This document shows, in pieces, positions 8,007-18,300 of a stretch of 64,000 nucleotides of DNA. The DNA is from Neiella litorisoli (GTDB lineage: Bacteria > Pseudomonadota > Gammaproteobacteria > Enterobacterales > Neiellaceae), in NCBI RefSeq assembly GCF_014773395.1, contig NZ_JACXAF010000009.1:81247-145246 (forward strand). The letters run 5' to 3'. Numbering within the stretch: the first letter of the stretch is position 1; each line of letters begins with the position of its first letter. The position numbers and the translations under genes were made by a program. The notes under the pieces were generated by a model, which searched no databases, had not been told where the DNA came from, and saw only the letters and a list, made by a program, of their open reading frames with translations.

Positions 8007-8684
8007 ATGCTACCTTCTTGCTTAGCATTTGATGTCACTCGATCTGCGCCAGGTTCGGCCGATATATTACAGCGTAAGGCCACACTTGAAGCTGCTATCC
8101 ATAAGGCTAAGACCGCAGAGGCTGCGTTATTACTTGGCGCGATTTTACTGGTCGTTATCTACAGCCAATTGAGCGGGCCACAGCAGTGGTTTCTCGTTGG
8201 AGTGGGTATGATGTTGTATTGGCCGGGGCAATGGGTTGCTCGTAAAATTTCAGCATTAATGAGGCTGCGTGATTGGTGGTCGGGCAATGCTTTGGCCGGT
8301 ATTGCCATCGGCGTCACTGTGACCACTATTCAGGCATGGAGTCGCTTCCCCCTCGAAGTTGTCATGTTGTTGGTCGTACTTTTGTTGTCTCTTCAGATCT
8401 TGCCGAGAGATGCACGCGTTGCTTTTCGCGATCAGCTTCATCTGTTTGAGACTGCGACGGACTCGCACTTGCTCCAGATCCGAGAGAGTCTCGCCAATCC
8501 AGTCATTGCTAATTACATTGGCTCGCTGAACCAGCAGCAGCGTCCAATGATTGTTGCCGAGTACCTCGCACTTGCAAAGCACCTGAGTCGCCAGCGCTCA
8601 GAGCAGGCTCGACAGCGACACGAACAAGACATCTACGCCGCCAAAGAGGCGCTTAATGCCGTACAGCATTCGGATGCCCAATGA
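8007..8684 (+). CDS. Polytopic membrane protein, 225 aa
   Basis: Start at 8007 chosen for AGGAG 5 nt upstream. After a charged helix ('ATLEAAIHKAKTAEAA') there are about four hydrophobic segments, the last rich in Val/Leu (EVVMLLVVLLLSLQIL), then a soluble coiled-coil-like tail rich in Gln, Arg and Ala. The stop overlaps the next membrane-protein gene by 4 nt, so the two are translationally coupled and may work together. Family not recognised. Confidence 0.6.
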   Translation: MLPSCLAFDVTRSAPGSADILQRKATLEAAIHKAKTAEAALLLGAILLVVIYSQLSGPQQWFLVGVGMMLYWPGQWVARKISALMRLRDWWSGNALAGIAIGVTVTTIQAWSRFPLEVVMLLVVLLLSLQILPRDARVAFRDQLHLFETATDSHLLQIRESLANPVIANYIGSLNQQQRPMIVAEYLALAKHLSRQRSEQARQRHEQDIYAAKEALNAVQHSDAQ

Positions 8685-9211
8685 ACATCGGCTTTAACTT
8701 TCACGAGTTCAATGGGCACAGAGCTTTGGTGTTCTTCCTTACTATTTTTATCAAAGGCTGGTTGGTCGCCGCGGTGGCTATGGCGTGGTACCTAGGCAGC
8801 AACTTTAGAATCCAGCTCATGTTCTCACCCGTCATTTGGTTTATTCCATTGTTTGTCGCGATACCTGGCGCGGTGTATCAAGGGATTAGGTGCTCGCATC
8901 ATCAAGGGATGGCCACCAATTGGCGCGCTCAGCCTCGCTGGTTTCAATACACCATGTATGTTGCAGGAGCATTGTTAGGGCTGGGTGTGTTTGTCGCGCC
9001 GATGATGGAGGCACCACCGCGAGCTGTCGCTGAGCTGCAGCAATCCATTAAAGCCGCAGGCACCAGCGACTTGCAGCAGTCATATAGTGATGCCATGGCC
9101 GATGGCGCTATTTCCCGATATGAGCTTGGCGTACTGCGTCGTGAGCTATTTCGAACAGCAGTGCGCGACGATCATGATAAACAGAGTGGCGTGAGACAGT
9201 CTGCTGAGTAA
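8681..9211 (+). CDS. Membrane protein, 176 aa
   Basis: ATGA overlap with the preceding membrane-protein gene. Three hydrophobic segments, roughly residues 13-38, 45-68 and 87-108, then a soluble C-terminal part with acidic and basic helices ('SDAMADGAISRYELGVLRREL'), which resembles an EF-hand-like or SHOCT-like tail only superficially. Function unknown. Confidence 0.6.
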   Translation: MNIGFNFHEFNGHRALVFFLTIFIKGWLVAAVAMAWYLGSNFRIQLMFSPVIWFIPLFVAIPGAVYQGIRCSHHQGMATNWRAQPRWFQYTMYVAGALLGLGVFVAPMMEAPPRAVAELQQSIKAAGTSDLQQSYSDAMADGAISRYELGVLRRELFRTAVRDDHDKQSGVRQSAE

Positions 9212-9291
9212 CAGGCGCAGCGGTAATTCCATGTTTACCGATATCTCAGATTTAGAAGTTGAATTCCTTGAGGAAACAGAACGGTGACCTT

Positions 9292-9471
9292 ATGAAAACG
9301 AGTGAATTTGAACAAGCTATCGCGTACGATCCGTCAACGTCGTACTGGCTAAAAGAGCAGCTTGATGTCACTAAGCAACGCGACCCAGTGGATGCGCTGA
9401 ATGATGCCGAGGCGCTGGTAACAGCGTTAAAAGCGCGGTTGACGCTGCTGACAGAGGCTTCGTCACCTTGA
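9292..9471 (+). CDS. Small acidic protein, 59 aa
   Basis: Soluble, helical, acidic (opens MKTSEFEQAIAYDPSTSYW). An 18-codon frame at 9231-9287 (MFTDISDLEVEFLEETER) stops 4 nt before this start and could be a coupled micro-protein. No family recognised. Confidence 0.45.
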   Translation: MKTSEFEQAIAYDPSTSYWLKEQLDVTKQRDPVDALNDAEALVTALKARLTLLTEASSP

Positions 9472-9516
9472 TGTCGTAGCCTGCACTGGCGTCTCTAACT
9501 TCGAGGGTTCATCAGA

Positions 9517-9738
9517 TTGACCACAACTTGTTTTACTTGTTTGTTTAAGTTGCCACAGTCAAATGAGCAAGGCGCTTGCCATCAACTCCTGCCACTCCCC
9601 ACGATCAACTGCAAACGGTATCAACCTGCCCGTGCTCGCTTGCTCCAAAAAAACTTCCGCGTCATATATGCGCTCCACAACCAATTTGGCAATGCGGCGG
9701 CAAATGCTTCATGCTTTTGTGATTGTGCACCGGGGTAG
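9517..9738 (+). CDS. Possible small Cys-rich protein, 73 aa (TTG start)
   Basis: TTG start after a GAGG-like site. The frame gives TCFTCLF, then ACHQLLPLPTINCKRYQP: four Cys spaced like the other short Cys proteins of this plasmid (compare 29320). The C-terminal half is less convincing, and an overlapping frame (9563-9817) is similarly long. This is the only coding candidate in the 365 nt between 9471 and 9837. Confidence 0.35.
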   Translation: MTTTCFTCLFKLPQSNEQGACHQLLPLPTINCKRYQPARARLLQKNFRVIYALHNQFGNAAANASCFCDCAPG

Positions 9739-9836
9739 TGGATCAGCTAAGGTGTTCATTTCACCCGATCACCATTACCATCAAACCAAGGATGTCACTA
9801 CGCGACAGTTGTACTAATCGCTCTGGGAAAGCATTG

Positions 9837-10685
9837 ATGGATGTTCGTTTACCTGCCGCTCTTAGTCTCGACACCGGCCAACTGGTCGATGTCAATGATG
9901 TCCCACGAGGACGAAACTGCGGATGTATTTGCCCTTCATGTGGTCAAGGCTTGTTGGCACGGCAAGGCGAGTGGAAGGCTTGGCACTTTGCTCATGAGCA
10001 CGATTCCCCCATCCCTCCTAAAAACCCTTGTATTATCTCATTTGATGTTGTGGCACGAGACTTAGCGGTGCAGCTGCTTTTATCGGGCAACATTAGCTCA
10101 TTGCACCTGCCCGAACTCACCCTTGATCACCAACGAACCGGTTTGACCGAAAAAGTCGCCCCAAAATCAGAGCATCACGCGCTGCACTTTGAGAAGGGTG
10201 GGCCGCTCCAGTTGTTTACCAACATTAAAGGGCATCGCTTAGATATTGGGGTTGGTCAGTTGGATGATGGGATTAGCGATGCGATTTACCGCCCAGGACT
10301 AGCGGCCATTGGCATAGCTATTGATGTCGCCACTATCCGCTCTCAGTATTTTAGCCGTAACAACAAGACGACCTTCACCGAGCTTCTGGTAGGTCAGATC
10401 AGTGACGTGACAAACATCCGATGGTTGTGCCACCCGCGGCTTGAAGCAGCCCAGGATCGACTCAAGGCGCGCGTCCAAGAGCAACTTTCAACAAAAACAG
10501 GTAGTTTTCCCGGCCTGTTGTCTCCGAAGGATGATGATCGAAGTGCGGGGTTCTTGGGAACTTACACGTGTTCTGCTTGCGATCACCGATGGCCGGGACG
10601 ACAACTCAGTCCGCGCGATTTTGAATGCCCAAAATGCGGGGCAGGGCTGGGTCAAACTATGTTCGATCACCGACGCATGGAGTAA
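9837..10685 (+). CDS. CoiA-like protein with C-terminal zinc ribbon
   Basis: 282 residues from the ATG at 9837. Near the N-terminus 'GCICPSCGQGLLARQGEWKAWHFAHEHD' has the CPxC and H-F-A-H elements of the CoiA competence/nuclease-like family. The middle holds a region with acidic and basic residues suggestive of a restriction-endonuclease fold ('GHRLDIGV...AIGIAIDVATI'). The last 45 residues form a second zinc ribbon (CSACDHRW, CPKCGAG). Likely acts on DNA entering or leaving the cell; the precise role is unknown. Confidence 0.6.
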   Translation: MDVRLPAALSLDTGQLVDVNDVPRGRNCGCICPSCGQGLLARQGEWKAWHFAHEHDSPIPPKNPCIISFDVVARDLAVQLLLSGNISSLHLPELTLDHQRTGLTEKVAPKSEHHALHFEKGGPLQLFTNIKGHRLDIGVGQLDDGISDAIYRPGLAAIGIAIDVATIRSQYFSRNNKTTFTELLVGQISDVTNIRWLCHPRLEAAQDRLKARVQEQLSTKTGSFPGLLSPKDDDRSAGFLGTYTCSACDHRWPGRQLSPRDFECPKCGAGLGQTMFDHRRME

Positions 10686-10789
10686 AGTCGCCGTCGGGGT
10701 GCCGGCTTAGGTCGCGACATGACAGAGGTCTTCTGGTGTCGTCGACGATTCTCGTATGTGCCCCGTCATTTATTTGAGGAACATATCCG

Positions 10790-11443
10790 GTGAACACGCT
10801 GCCTTTTGCTCTTTACCATGGGACATCATCGCTCTTTCTAGAATCCATCATGACTCAAGGATTGGGCGCAGAGAGGCCGGTGTTGCAGCACTCTGTCATA
10901 GAAATGATTGCTAAAATGGTGGATGCGTTTGAAGCGCGGTTTCCAATGAACAAAGAGTGGATGGATTATTCTTGGTTCGCTAAACGTATGGTGGCCAATG
11001 AAGATGGCCAACGGTTCTCGTTTCGATACGGGGGAGGGGCGTATTATTCGGTTTGCCCCGGTCGAGCTTTGGGGTTCGCGAGAAAAAGACACGGATCGGA
11101 GGCCATTTCAGCTCTGGTTGAACTGCATGAGATCTTGCACCGGTTGGCGCCCGATCTGGCCGACTCCATCTATCCCTGTGATCACGATTTGCGCGAGTTT
11201 TTAGCTCAACCCGCCTCACCCGTGATCTTGAAGGTTTCCCGCATCGACAAGGGCGACCTTCGAGCCGAGAATGGTGGCCCCATAGGCGAGACTTTGGATT
11301 ATATGACCGAAATTTTTTTCATGAAGTCTAAGGGAGTTCAAGCCGTGCAGCGGGAGCAAACGAACTTCGAGTGCTTGGCCGTGGTTCCTCCGGAGCACAT
11401 TGAAGTGTTTCATGCTGATCGAATCGCAGAGTTATTCGTGTAA
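10790..11443 (+). CDS. ADP-ribosyltransferase-like protein
   Basis: 217 residues, GTG start with AGGAA upstream. It begins 'FALYHGTSSLFLESIMTQGL', the HGT-plus-'I..GL' motif that opens many ADP-ribosyltransferase folds (KptA/PARP-like). Later 'GGGAYYSVCPGRALGFARKR' fits the second, Tyr-containing strand and the helix after it. A C-terminal acidic residue would be needed for catalysis; 'EIFFMKSKGVQ' is a candidate. No signal peptide, so it would act inside the cell. Target unknown; possible toxin or nucleic-acid modifier. Confidence 0.5.
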   Translation: MNTLPFALYHGTSSLFLESIMTQGLGAERPVLQHSVIEMIAKMVDAFEARFPMNKEWMDYSWFAKRMVANEDGQRFSFRYGGGAYYSVCPGRALGFARKRHGSEAISALVELHEILHRLAPDLADSIYPCDHDLREFLAQPASPVILKVSRIDKGDLRAENGGPIGETLDYMTEIFFMKSKGVQAVQREQTNFECLAVVPPEHIEVFHADRIAELFV

Positions 11444-11493
11444 CTCAGGCAGGTTTCTGCCAGTTCGGATCACCGAAGTTGATAACGAGTTAG

Positions 11494-12237
11494 CTACACG
11501 TTTCTGCTCGCAGTCGGAGTGGCTTTGTATGCACGAATGGTTCGCTCCATGAATGACTGTGTTTGTTCACTGACCCGATCTAAGCATTGATGAAGCGTGG
11601 CAACATACTCCTTCATAAACTCTGGTTTGATTTCCACCGCTGCTCCTTCGCGCCCGCTGAACCACTCGTATTTATTTACAATTGCTAAGATCTTTTTGTC
11701 TTTGATGGTTCCACCAGCGTGAACAATGATATTGCGGATCTCTTGGACGTCAGCAATAACAGATTGCTCTTTTTGCAAGGAAGAGAACTCAAAGTCCGCC
11801 ACTTTCTTGAGGTAGCTCCATGCTCGCTTAATGCCTCTGTCGTTGAGATCGGTGAACTTTATTTTGCTCTGCATGGCATTTGCCACATCGCGGCATAGAG
11901 CATTAAGGCCATGTTCCAATTCGTTTTGCAGAACGATCAGCATCGCCTCTCGATGAAGCTGCTCTAGCTCCGCTATTCGCATGAAATCCATCGCGAACGA
12001 CTCGTGCACGTCTTGCAGCCGCGACTCGGCATTTTTACTCACAGCAGGCGCCTCAAGTGCTTGTTGGTAGCCCTGTTCGATCTGGTTCGAGCGTTCATGC
12101 CATGTTTGCTCTACCACGGAGTAGGCGCTTAGCACGTCGCTCAATCGGTTTTTTACCTCATTACAACGCATACATAGGCCCGACCTGAAAAAATCGAGGT
12201 GCATCGGTAATAGTTGATTTGTTGATGACATATCCAT
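11494..12237 (-). CDS. Helical protein with HEPN-like RNxxxH motif
   Basis: 247 residues, almost all alpha-helical. CMRCNE near the N-terminus, long coiled-coil-like middle, and 'EIRNIIVHAGG' near residue 170. RNxxxH is the catalytic signature of HEPN ribonucleases, but short matches arise by chance and I see no partner antitoxin (MNT). It is one of two - strand genes inside the + strand accessory region. Start could be 12237 or 12231. Function uncertain. Confidence 0.5.
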   Translation of the reverse strand: MDMSSTNQLLPMHLDFFRSGLCMRCNEVKNRLSDVLSAYSVVEQTWHERSNQIEQGYQQALEAPAVSKNAESRLQDVHESFAMDFMRIAELEQLHREAMLIVLQNELEHGLNALCRDVANAMQSKIKFTDLNDRGIKRAWSYLKKVADFEFSSLQKEQSVIADVQEIRNIIVHAGGTIKDKKILAIVNKYEWFSGREGAAVEIKPEFMKEYVATLHQCLDRVSEQTQSFMERTIRAYKATPTASRNV

Positions 12238-12304
12238 CTCAAAAGTTGAAGGTTTGGTGCCTCCGATGCGATGTCGAATGCACGATCTTAGTCCGGAAAA
12301 GTGT

Positions 12305-13246
12305 CTAGTAATCCTTTGTCAGCTTACCTGTTGTGCCAACGGATTCGACGATCTGTGCATCATCTAGACCACAAAACCACTCACCCTTCAGTCGCTTCTT
12401 TTTAAACTGCTTGTGCAGACGCTGTTCGAGTTTGGCGGCGCTCCCTTCCACCTCAAACACAAGCGATAATTCCAAAGCCATTGCATTGGATGTTTGCAAC
12501 GCTTTAAGGCGCTTCCTAGGTGACTTGCTTATTCCAATTTTGCATTGATCGGTCTGCTTGATACGGACCACATACAGGTGTTGCTCTTGGTGAAGCTGTC
12601 CTGCTCGTAAGTAACCCGAGGGCGTGATTTGTCCGCCCGAACGGCGCGTCAACACAAGGCCTGCTGACTTGAGTCCGTCGTACACTCGCTTGACGTCATC
12701 ATCTGCAATCCCATGTTCAGATTGTTTTGATAGCTCTTTGAGAAATCGCCCGTCGCTTGGCCAAGCTCCATCGGCTGCATCAAAGATCAAGTCGATAGCG
12801 CTGTGAATTCCGAATTTGCGAATGGTCTGTATTCGACGCGCACTGACTGCTTGGCGCTTGGCATCCGACTTAAGCTTTTGCCGTTCCTTTTTAGTCAGTT
12901 TAATGCGTGGGGCTGCAGGTTGCGCTGGTATGGCTTCTTCGTCCACAACAGGCGGCTGAAGGGTGGGTAAAAAGGCTTGGATCTCTTCAAGGTATATCTT
13001 GTTTTTGCCTGCTTTCACAAACGCAATAAAGCGACGCAAGGTGATTTGTTTCCCCACCAACTTCTTAAGCCAGCCTTTTTCGGCAGGGTATACACCTAGT
13101 GCTTTTTGCTGAGCGGTCGTGTAACCGCCGCGGGGAGTCTTTGCTTTGTTGAGGCGCTCTTGGGTCAATACGATCAGTCGATTCAAAACCACTCCGATAT
13201 CGATAGCGGTATGGGTTGCCAAAGTTGATGCGCGACAGATACTCAT
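12305..13246 (-). CDS. GIY-YIG (T5orf172/MUG113-type) nuclease
   Basis: 313 residues from the ATG at 13246; a longer frame to 13348 would overlap the divergent gene. The C-terminal about 85 residues carry a T5orf172-type GIY-YIG domain: 'LYVVRIKQTDQCKIGISKSP' (GIY/YIG-like strands plus Arg), then 'KRLKALQTSN', and 'LEQRLHKQFKKKRLKGEWF' with the conserved Glu and W-F ending. The N-terminal half is basic with a possible winged-helix region (SEHGIADDDVKRVYDGLKSAG). Such domains cut DNA. Divergent from the gene at 13342, with 95 nt between. Confidence 0.7.
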   Translation of the reverse strand: MSICRASTLATHTAIDIGVVLNRLIVLTQERLNKAKTPRGGYTTAQQKALGVYPAEKGWLKKLVGKQITLRRFIAFVKAGKNKIYLEEIQAFLPTLQPPVVDEEAIPAQPAAPRIKLTKKERQKLKSDAKRQAVSARRIQTIRKFGIHSAIDLIFDAADGAWPSDGRFLKELSKQSEHGIADDDVKRVYDGLKSAGLVLTRRSGGQITPSGYLRAGQLHQEQHLYVVRIKQTDQCKIGISKSPRKRLKALQTSNAMALELSLVFEVEGSAAKLEQRLHKQFKKKRLKGEWFCGLDDAQIVESVGTTGKLTKDY

Positions 13247-13341
13247 ACTGCTCGGATTTGAGCCGGTTAGATTATCACAATCGTACTGGGCGCCGAAGCA
13301 CCCGATTAGCCATTGCTTACCGCGAAACGAAGGATCAAACG

Positions 13342-13593
13342 ATGACACGAAATCCCTCTCAATTTTTGGTCGAACAAATCAAATTGGCGGGCTATGACCG
13401 CATTCATCCTGGCTCAAGCTTGCGCTTTATTCGAGCATTGCTCCCACAGCTCCCGCGACAATGGCAGAGCCTCAATAGCGATGCATTGGTCAAAAAAGTG
13501 CGTCAACAGTGTGAGATGGCCGTCAGTGCGAATTTGCTCACCCGCAAGCGCATGAACGGCATCACAGGCTATGTCTATTTTGTGGTGGCGTAG
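13342..13593 (+). CDS. Small basic protein, 83 aa
   Basis: ATG at 13342 with GAAGGA at 9 nt. Basic, helical, with an N-terminal stretch that looks like a small winged-helix or KOW-like DNA binder (QFLVEQIKLAGYDRIHPG). The upstream sequence CCATTGCTTACCGC (13311-13324) also occurs before the gene at 4664 (4636-4649). No family recognised. Confidence 0.5.
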   Translation: MTRNPSQFLVEQIKLAGYDRIHPGSSLRFIRALLPQLPRQWQSLNSDALVKKVRQQCEMAVSANLLTRKRMNGITGYVYFVVA

Positions 13594-13609
13594 CTTGGTA
13601 GTCCTTCTG

Positions 13610-13624
13610 TGTCGGTCTTGGACA
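13610..13624 (+). promoter_or_regulatory. TGTC...GACA dyad upstream of the DndB-like gene
   Basis: TGTCGGTCTTGGACA, the same dyad as at 6788 and 15221. A promoter in the shared form is not evident here, though TTAGGA (13650-13655) could serve as the -35. Confidence 0.35.
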
Positions 13625-13702
13625 TTGGTGAAAATAGGGGGTAGCCCCGTTAGGAAGTCGTCATAGGATGAATTCATACTAAAAAACACCAGAGAAACCA
13701 CC

Positions 13703-14824
13703 ATGCCTATTCGCTTGATTGTCCTTGCAGCTAAAGAAGCCAACCGGATCACGTATACCGGCAAACTGAGTTATGCCGAATTGTCAGCCAACTTTGAGCA
13801 ACTTCCAACCGAAGGAGTTCCGTCTGAGCTGAAGCAGCAGCGGGACTTAACCAGTGCTCGTGCTAACGCGATTCGCAAGTACCTCACTGACAATGACGAC
13901 TACTCATTTCCTGGTGTAGTTGCCATCATCAAAGGCTTCACCTTCTCCCGTGCTGATTTGACAATGGCAGGTCAACCGTATGGTCAAGCCCATGTCCAAG
14001 TGGGTGAGATGGTGATCCCGGACGATGCAGTGCGCTTTCTTGCCGATGGACAAGGGCGACTTGGTGGCATTAGCAAAGCATTGCCTCAGAAGCCGGAGTT
14101 GGCCGATAGCTTCATTGATATCAAAATCATTGAAGGAACCACCATTGAGCAACACCAGCGCATCTTTGTGGATTACAACCGCAATGCGAAGAAAACATCC
14201 GAAGCCATCAACCTGACAATGGATACGCGTGAAGTGAAATCGCGCTTCACCAAGGCTGTACTCAATTCGTTTCCAGAAGCGCTTCGCTCGCGCTTTGACA
14301 TGGAAAAAACCGGTGTTAGCGGTTCGACATCGTTCCTGTGGACGATCAATCAGCTGGCATCGTTCTTGGTCAACTATACCGGCTTAACCGCCAAGCAAAT
14401 GGAAGAGGTATTGGCTGATGAGGCGGCAATGTCAGTTTACATTCGCCATATTGGCCAGTTCTTTGAAAAGCTCATTGCCAATCCTCAAATTGAGGCCGCA
14501 CTGAGTGGAAAGATTAGCGCCGCTAGTGTCCGAGAGGATTACGTGTTTGGTACCGCGGTCATGCTCGAAGCGCTTGGTCAAGTCGGTCATGCGGTGTCAG
14601 CTTACTTTCTGATGAATGGTACCGAAGACTGGAGCCGATTGGATGGCTTGGCTCACGTCGACTTTCAGCGACTGGCCAAGCACTGGCAAGGTCGCTGTGT
14701 CGGTGCGGAGGGTGAAATGGTCAAGAACAAGCGCGCCAAATGCCTCTCGGCCGTTACCATCATCACAAGCTTGGGGTTACCACTCACGCCTGAACTCGCT
14801 GAAACACTGTCGGCCGCAGCATAA
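13703..14824 (+). CDS. DndB-like DGQHR-domain protein
   Basis: 373 residues. 'AVRFLADGQGRLGGI' at about 110-123 is a DGQHR-type motif (DGQGR here), the hallmark of DndB-family proteins, which regulate DNA phosphorothioation by DndCDE. The N-terminal region resembles the family ('LTSARANAIRKYLTDNDDYSFPGVVAII'), followed by 'RIFVDYNRNAKKTSEAINLTMD'. It lies two genes upstream of a DndC-like protein, which supports the assignment, but no DndD, DndE or DndA is seen. Followed by a 76-aa gene 10 nt later. It may act in a different modification pathway. Confidence 0.65.
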   Translation: MPIRLIVLAAKEANRITYTGKLSYAELSANFEQLPTEGVPSELKQQRDLTSARANAIRKYLTDNDDYSFPGVVAIIKGFTFSRADLTMAGQPYGQAHVQVGEMVIPDDAVRFLADGQGRLGGISKALPQKPELADSFIDIKIIEGTTIEQHQRIFVDYNRNAKKTSEAINLTMDTREVKSRFTKAVLNSFPEALRSRFDMEKTGVSGSTSFLWTINQLASFLVNYTGLTAKQMEEVLADEAAMSVYIRHIGQFFEKLIANPQIEAALSGKISAASVREDYVFGTAVMLEALGQVGHAVSAYFLMNGTEDWSRLDGLAHVDFQRLAKHWQGRCVGAEGEMVKNKRAKCLSAVTIITSLGLPLTPELAETLSAAA

Positions 14825-14834
14825 GGAGAGCGCT

Positions 14835-15065
14835 ATGAATCCGGTACTGTTCAACGCCCTGCATTTAGTCTGCCCTGAGTTTCAAATCCAAATGCGCCGC
14901 CATCTGGCCAAGCAGCCGGTCGGCCAGCTGGTTCATATTCAGACCAAAGCACCCAATGCTGAGCGTGATGTCAGGCTCTATGCTGCGCATTCCAATCATA
15001 AAGTGGTCGCCTGTCAGAAGGAGCAGACGGTTACCCACATCATGGTGAAAATTGGCGCCTCGTAG
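14835..15065 (+). CDS. Small protein, 76 aa, coupled to the DndB-like gene
   Basis: ATG at 14835 with GGAG 6 nt upstream, 10 nt after the DndB-like stop, so almost certainly cotranscribed. Beta-rich and basic (MNPVLFNALHLVCPEFQIQ...). No motif recognised. The 250 nt after it hold GC-rich inverted repeats and the promoter for the next gene. Confidence 0.55.
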   Translation: MNPVLFNALHLVCPEFQIQMRRHLAKQPVGQLVHIQTKAPNAERDVRLYAAHSNHKVVACQKEQTVTHIMVKIGAS

Positions 15066-15220
15066 GGGTACAGTGCGGCAGCAGCCGTACCGGGCGGCGA
15101 TAAAATAAATGGGCCCAAACTCTCAAGAGTCGCGCGGCAGCTGACTGCAGACATCGTAGCGGTTACTCCATGACGCTCCGATGCCCTAACAAGTAATGCG
15201 CAGCCTGCGCTGCTCTGTTG

Positions 15221-15282
15221 TGTCCGGTCGCGACACTGCTGAGCATGGCTCCGATTGCCGCAACAACAACCGGACGTATCGT
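15221..15282 (+). promoter_or_regulatory. Shared-type promoter for the DndC-like gene
   Basis: Dyad TGTCCGGTCGCGACA (15221-15235), TTGCCG (15255-15260), 16 bp, TATCGT (15277-15282), 35 bp before the start. GACA box 23 bp upstream of the -35. Confidence 0.6.
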
Positions 15283-15317
15283 AATAGCTAAGCCAACTGA
15301 CAACGCTAGAGCCAACG

Positions 15318-18300
15318 ATGACCACTGCCATTCCTGAAACCTTTGCCGAGTTCTACAACGACCAAGAAGCGGTCACTACGATTGATGGTACTCAAGCGCA
15401 GCTCGATGCTGATAAGCAGCTCTACAGCATGTTCCGCACCATGGTGGATGACATCAAGCTGCTCAAAGGGCAGGGCTACCAAACGACCGTCGCTTGGTCG
15501 AAAGGCAAAGACTCGACCTGTGTTCTGTTGGCCGAGCTTCAAGCTCAACGTGAGTTTCTGAGCGAAAACCCTACTTTTGCGCCAGCCAACAACCCTGTGG
15601 TGGTCACCTCCATTGATACCGGTGTGGAAAATGTCTGGATCCAAATTCATGGCCGCTATGAGGAGCAGCGGCTCAAGCGCTACTGCAGACGTGTGGGATT
15701 AACTCTTGAGCTGCTGACTGCTCGACCTCCTTTGGCAGAGCGCTGGACCAGCTTGTTTCTGACTGCCCACAAGCTGCCATCCGTCGGCCGCTTAAACAAT
15801 GATTGCTCCGTGATCTTAAAGATTGACCAAAGCGCACGGTTGCTCAAGACCATCAATGAACGTTTCGGCTCCGATCGTGTGGTGACTTTGCTGGGGTCGC
15901 GCATTGAAGAGAGTCTCTCTCGCGCTGAGTCGATTCGTCGACACAGCAACGATGTTGCTGTTGATGAGGTGATGGCAAACGGCAAAAGTAGCAAGGTATT
16001 CATGCCGATCCGAGATTGGACCTATGAAGATGTCATGGGCCTACTGAGCCGTGCCGGCAGCAATCCTCAAAGTCGTCCTTCACCCGAGTATGCCATTCCG
16101 GGCTACGGCGAAAACTTCCGGATCTTGCGCGTGATTTATGGCGATGCAGATTCTGGTAGCTGTCCTGTCTCTGCCCACAAGATCAAAGGGGCTAACAAGC
16201 AAGCCGGTTGTGGAGGCAGTCGCTTTGGCTGCGGTTTATGCCTGAAAGTGCCGCGTGACCGCTCCGTGGAAAATCAGAATCAGAAGGTGCGCTACAAACA
16301 CTTGCAAGGGGATTTGAAAAAAGTCCGCGATTACATTTTCTCGGTATCGCAAGACGTCAGGCATCGCACGTACCATGCCCGGGCCATCGATACGGAAACT
16401 GGCCATGTGGTGCTTCAGCCAAACGTCCTGAACGCCATGACGATTGAACGGATTGCACTGTATTTGATGCAGCTGACCGATGACGACGCCAAACGTGCTG
16501 AGCACTTCAAAGGGTTGGTCGCTCAAGGTCACGCCGCATTAATGACCGATCCGGGCTATGCCGACATCATGACCGATCCTGAATTGTCGCTTGAAGACCG
16601 TGATGAACTACGCCAGGTCTATGTCGAAGGCGCTCAACAGCACCTGATCAACATTCTTGGCGTTGAAGAAGCGGTCTACTTGGATGCCATTCATTCACGG
16701 GATGGCGTGCGACTGCCTCCGTATCGAATGACTGCCTTATTGGCAGCAGTCCATGCCGGTAAGCGCCTGCCATACCCTCGTGTCGATCTATCCAAAGTGC
16801 GAGTTGATGCTATTCCTGATGCGCGAATGATGCCGATTGATGAATTGCCAGTGACCCCCATCTTCCGTCCGACCGATATTATTGAGGCAGATTTTCGGAG
16901 TGGCTGTGTGTCGGTGAACAACGATGCCAGCGAGTCGTATACGTTAGTGGTGCGTCAATCGAGCGAGAATACGCCAACATGGTCACTGTCGTTCAAGGGA
17001 CGCATCGTGCCGCTGCATGCACTATTAGAAGAAGATCTGGCGGATATCAAAGCTGAGATGCTTGCAGCGTTGGCTTCGTCCGAACGGAGCGAAATAAAAC
17101 GCGTGATCAAGCTGCGCCATCGTCGGGAATACGCACTGCCCCAGCAGGTCAATAGCTCCGGTGTAAAAGCCGAACCATATCGTAATTGGTCGCGCCGAAA
17201 AGCCACTGTGAAAAAAGGTGTGATCAGCAAAGGGCGCTCCTCGGTGTTGTTCTATCGCTTCGATAGTCGCAGCCTGTTGGAGCGCGCCCATGTTCAGGCC
17301 AGACCGTTTTGGTTGCCGAGCTGGACACGAACCGAAGCCCGAATTTACAGTGATGTCCGCGATGTGACCATGTTGCCCGAACATCAGTCCAACGTTGGGT
17401 ACGCCATCAACCCCGAAGCACTGAGCGACTGGCTGCAGTTTAGTGCCGAGCATGCCTTTGATGCACATAATGACGCCGTGCTAAGTGCCCAGAAAAAACG
17501 ATACAGTCGCTTTCGCTACGCTGGTGTCGGTGTCTTTGAAGAGCTGCTGCGACAAGGGGTGCTGTGTCTTAACAGTGGTACTGAAGCCACCAGCCAAGCA
17601 ATCAGTGACCGCACCGCCATGTTTAATCGCATGGGTCTGTTCGAGCGCAAAGACAATCGAACCTTAGCGCAAGCTGGGATCTCCATGAGCGAGTATCGTC
17701 AAATCAAAGCCAAGCGGGTCGCAACATTACGCCAAGACCGAACGGCGTCACGTCGCCGCGCGGCACAAATGCTGGAGAACGTGAAGGACAGTCCGGCAGC
17801 CTATGCCGCGACAGCTCTATCGGATGCCGCGGCTGTCCTGATGCAGCACTACCAGTCCATCTATTCCGAGTGGCTGGCCTATGCACTAGGCGTCCATCTC
17901 GGTCAGACCGGGTTCGATGACGTCAACTTTCAAGCTCGGGCGAAGGTGAGCCGGATTTGGCTGGATGAAACAGAGACAATGCTGGCTGATGTGGATGTGC
18001 TGAGCAAAACCGTGCTGCTCGATGAGCACCGGGCCGCGCTCAACTCCGACTGGCAAATCAAAGCTGCCATGGTGCGCGACCTTGCACAATATCAGCAGCA
18101 GCTTGAAACACTCCGTACCCAGGCACAACAGCAGCTGCAAACCCGCGTGTTTTCTCAACAGGAAGTGGTGCCGTATTGGTTGTTGCTCGTTCAGATGGTG
18201 CTCGCAGGCTTGCCACAGGCCACTGAACTGAGCGGTTGGCATATCGCTCGAGTTGAGCAAGCTCAGCACGATGCCCGTGCGTTCTTTTCGAAGCTCCAAG

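Noticed and set aside
11494..12237. HEPN-MNT toxin-antitoxin system
   Set aside because: Only the RNxxxH motif is present; no MNT nucleotidyltransferase gene is adjacent.
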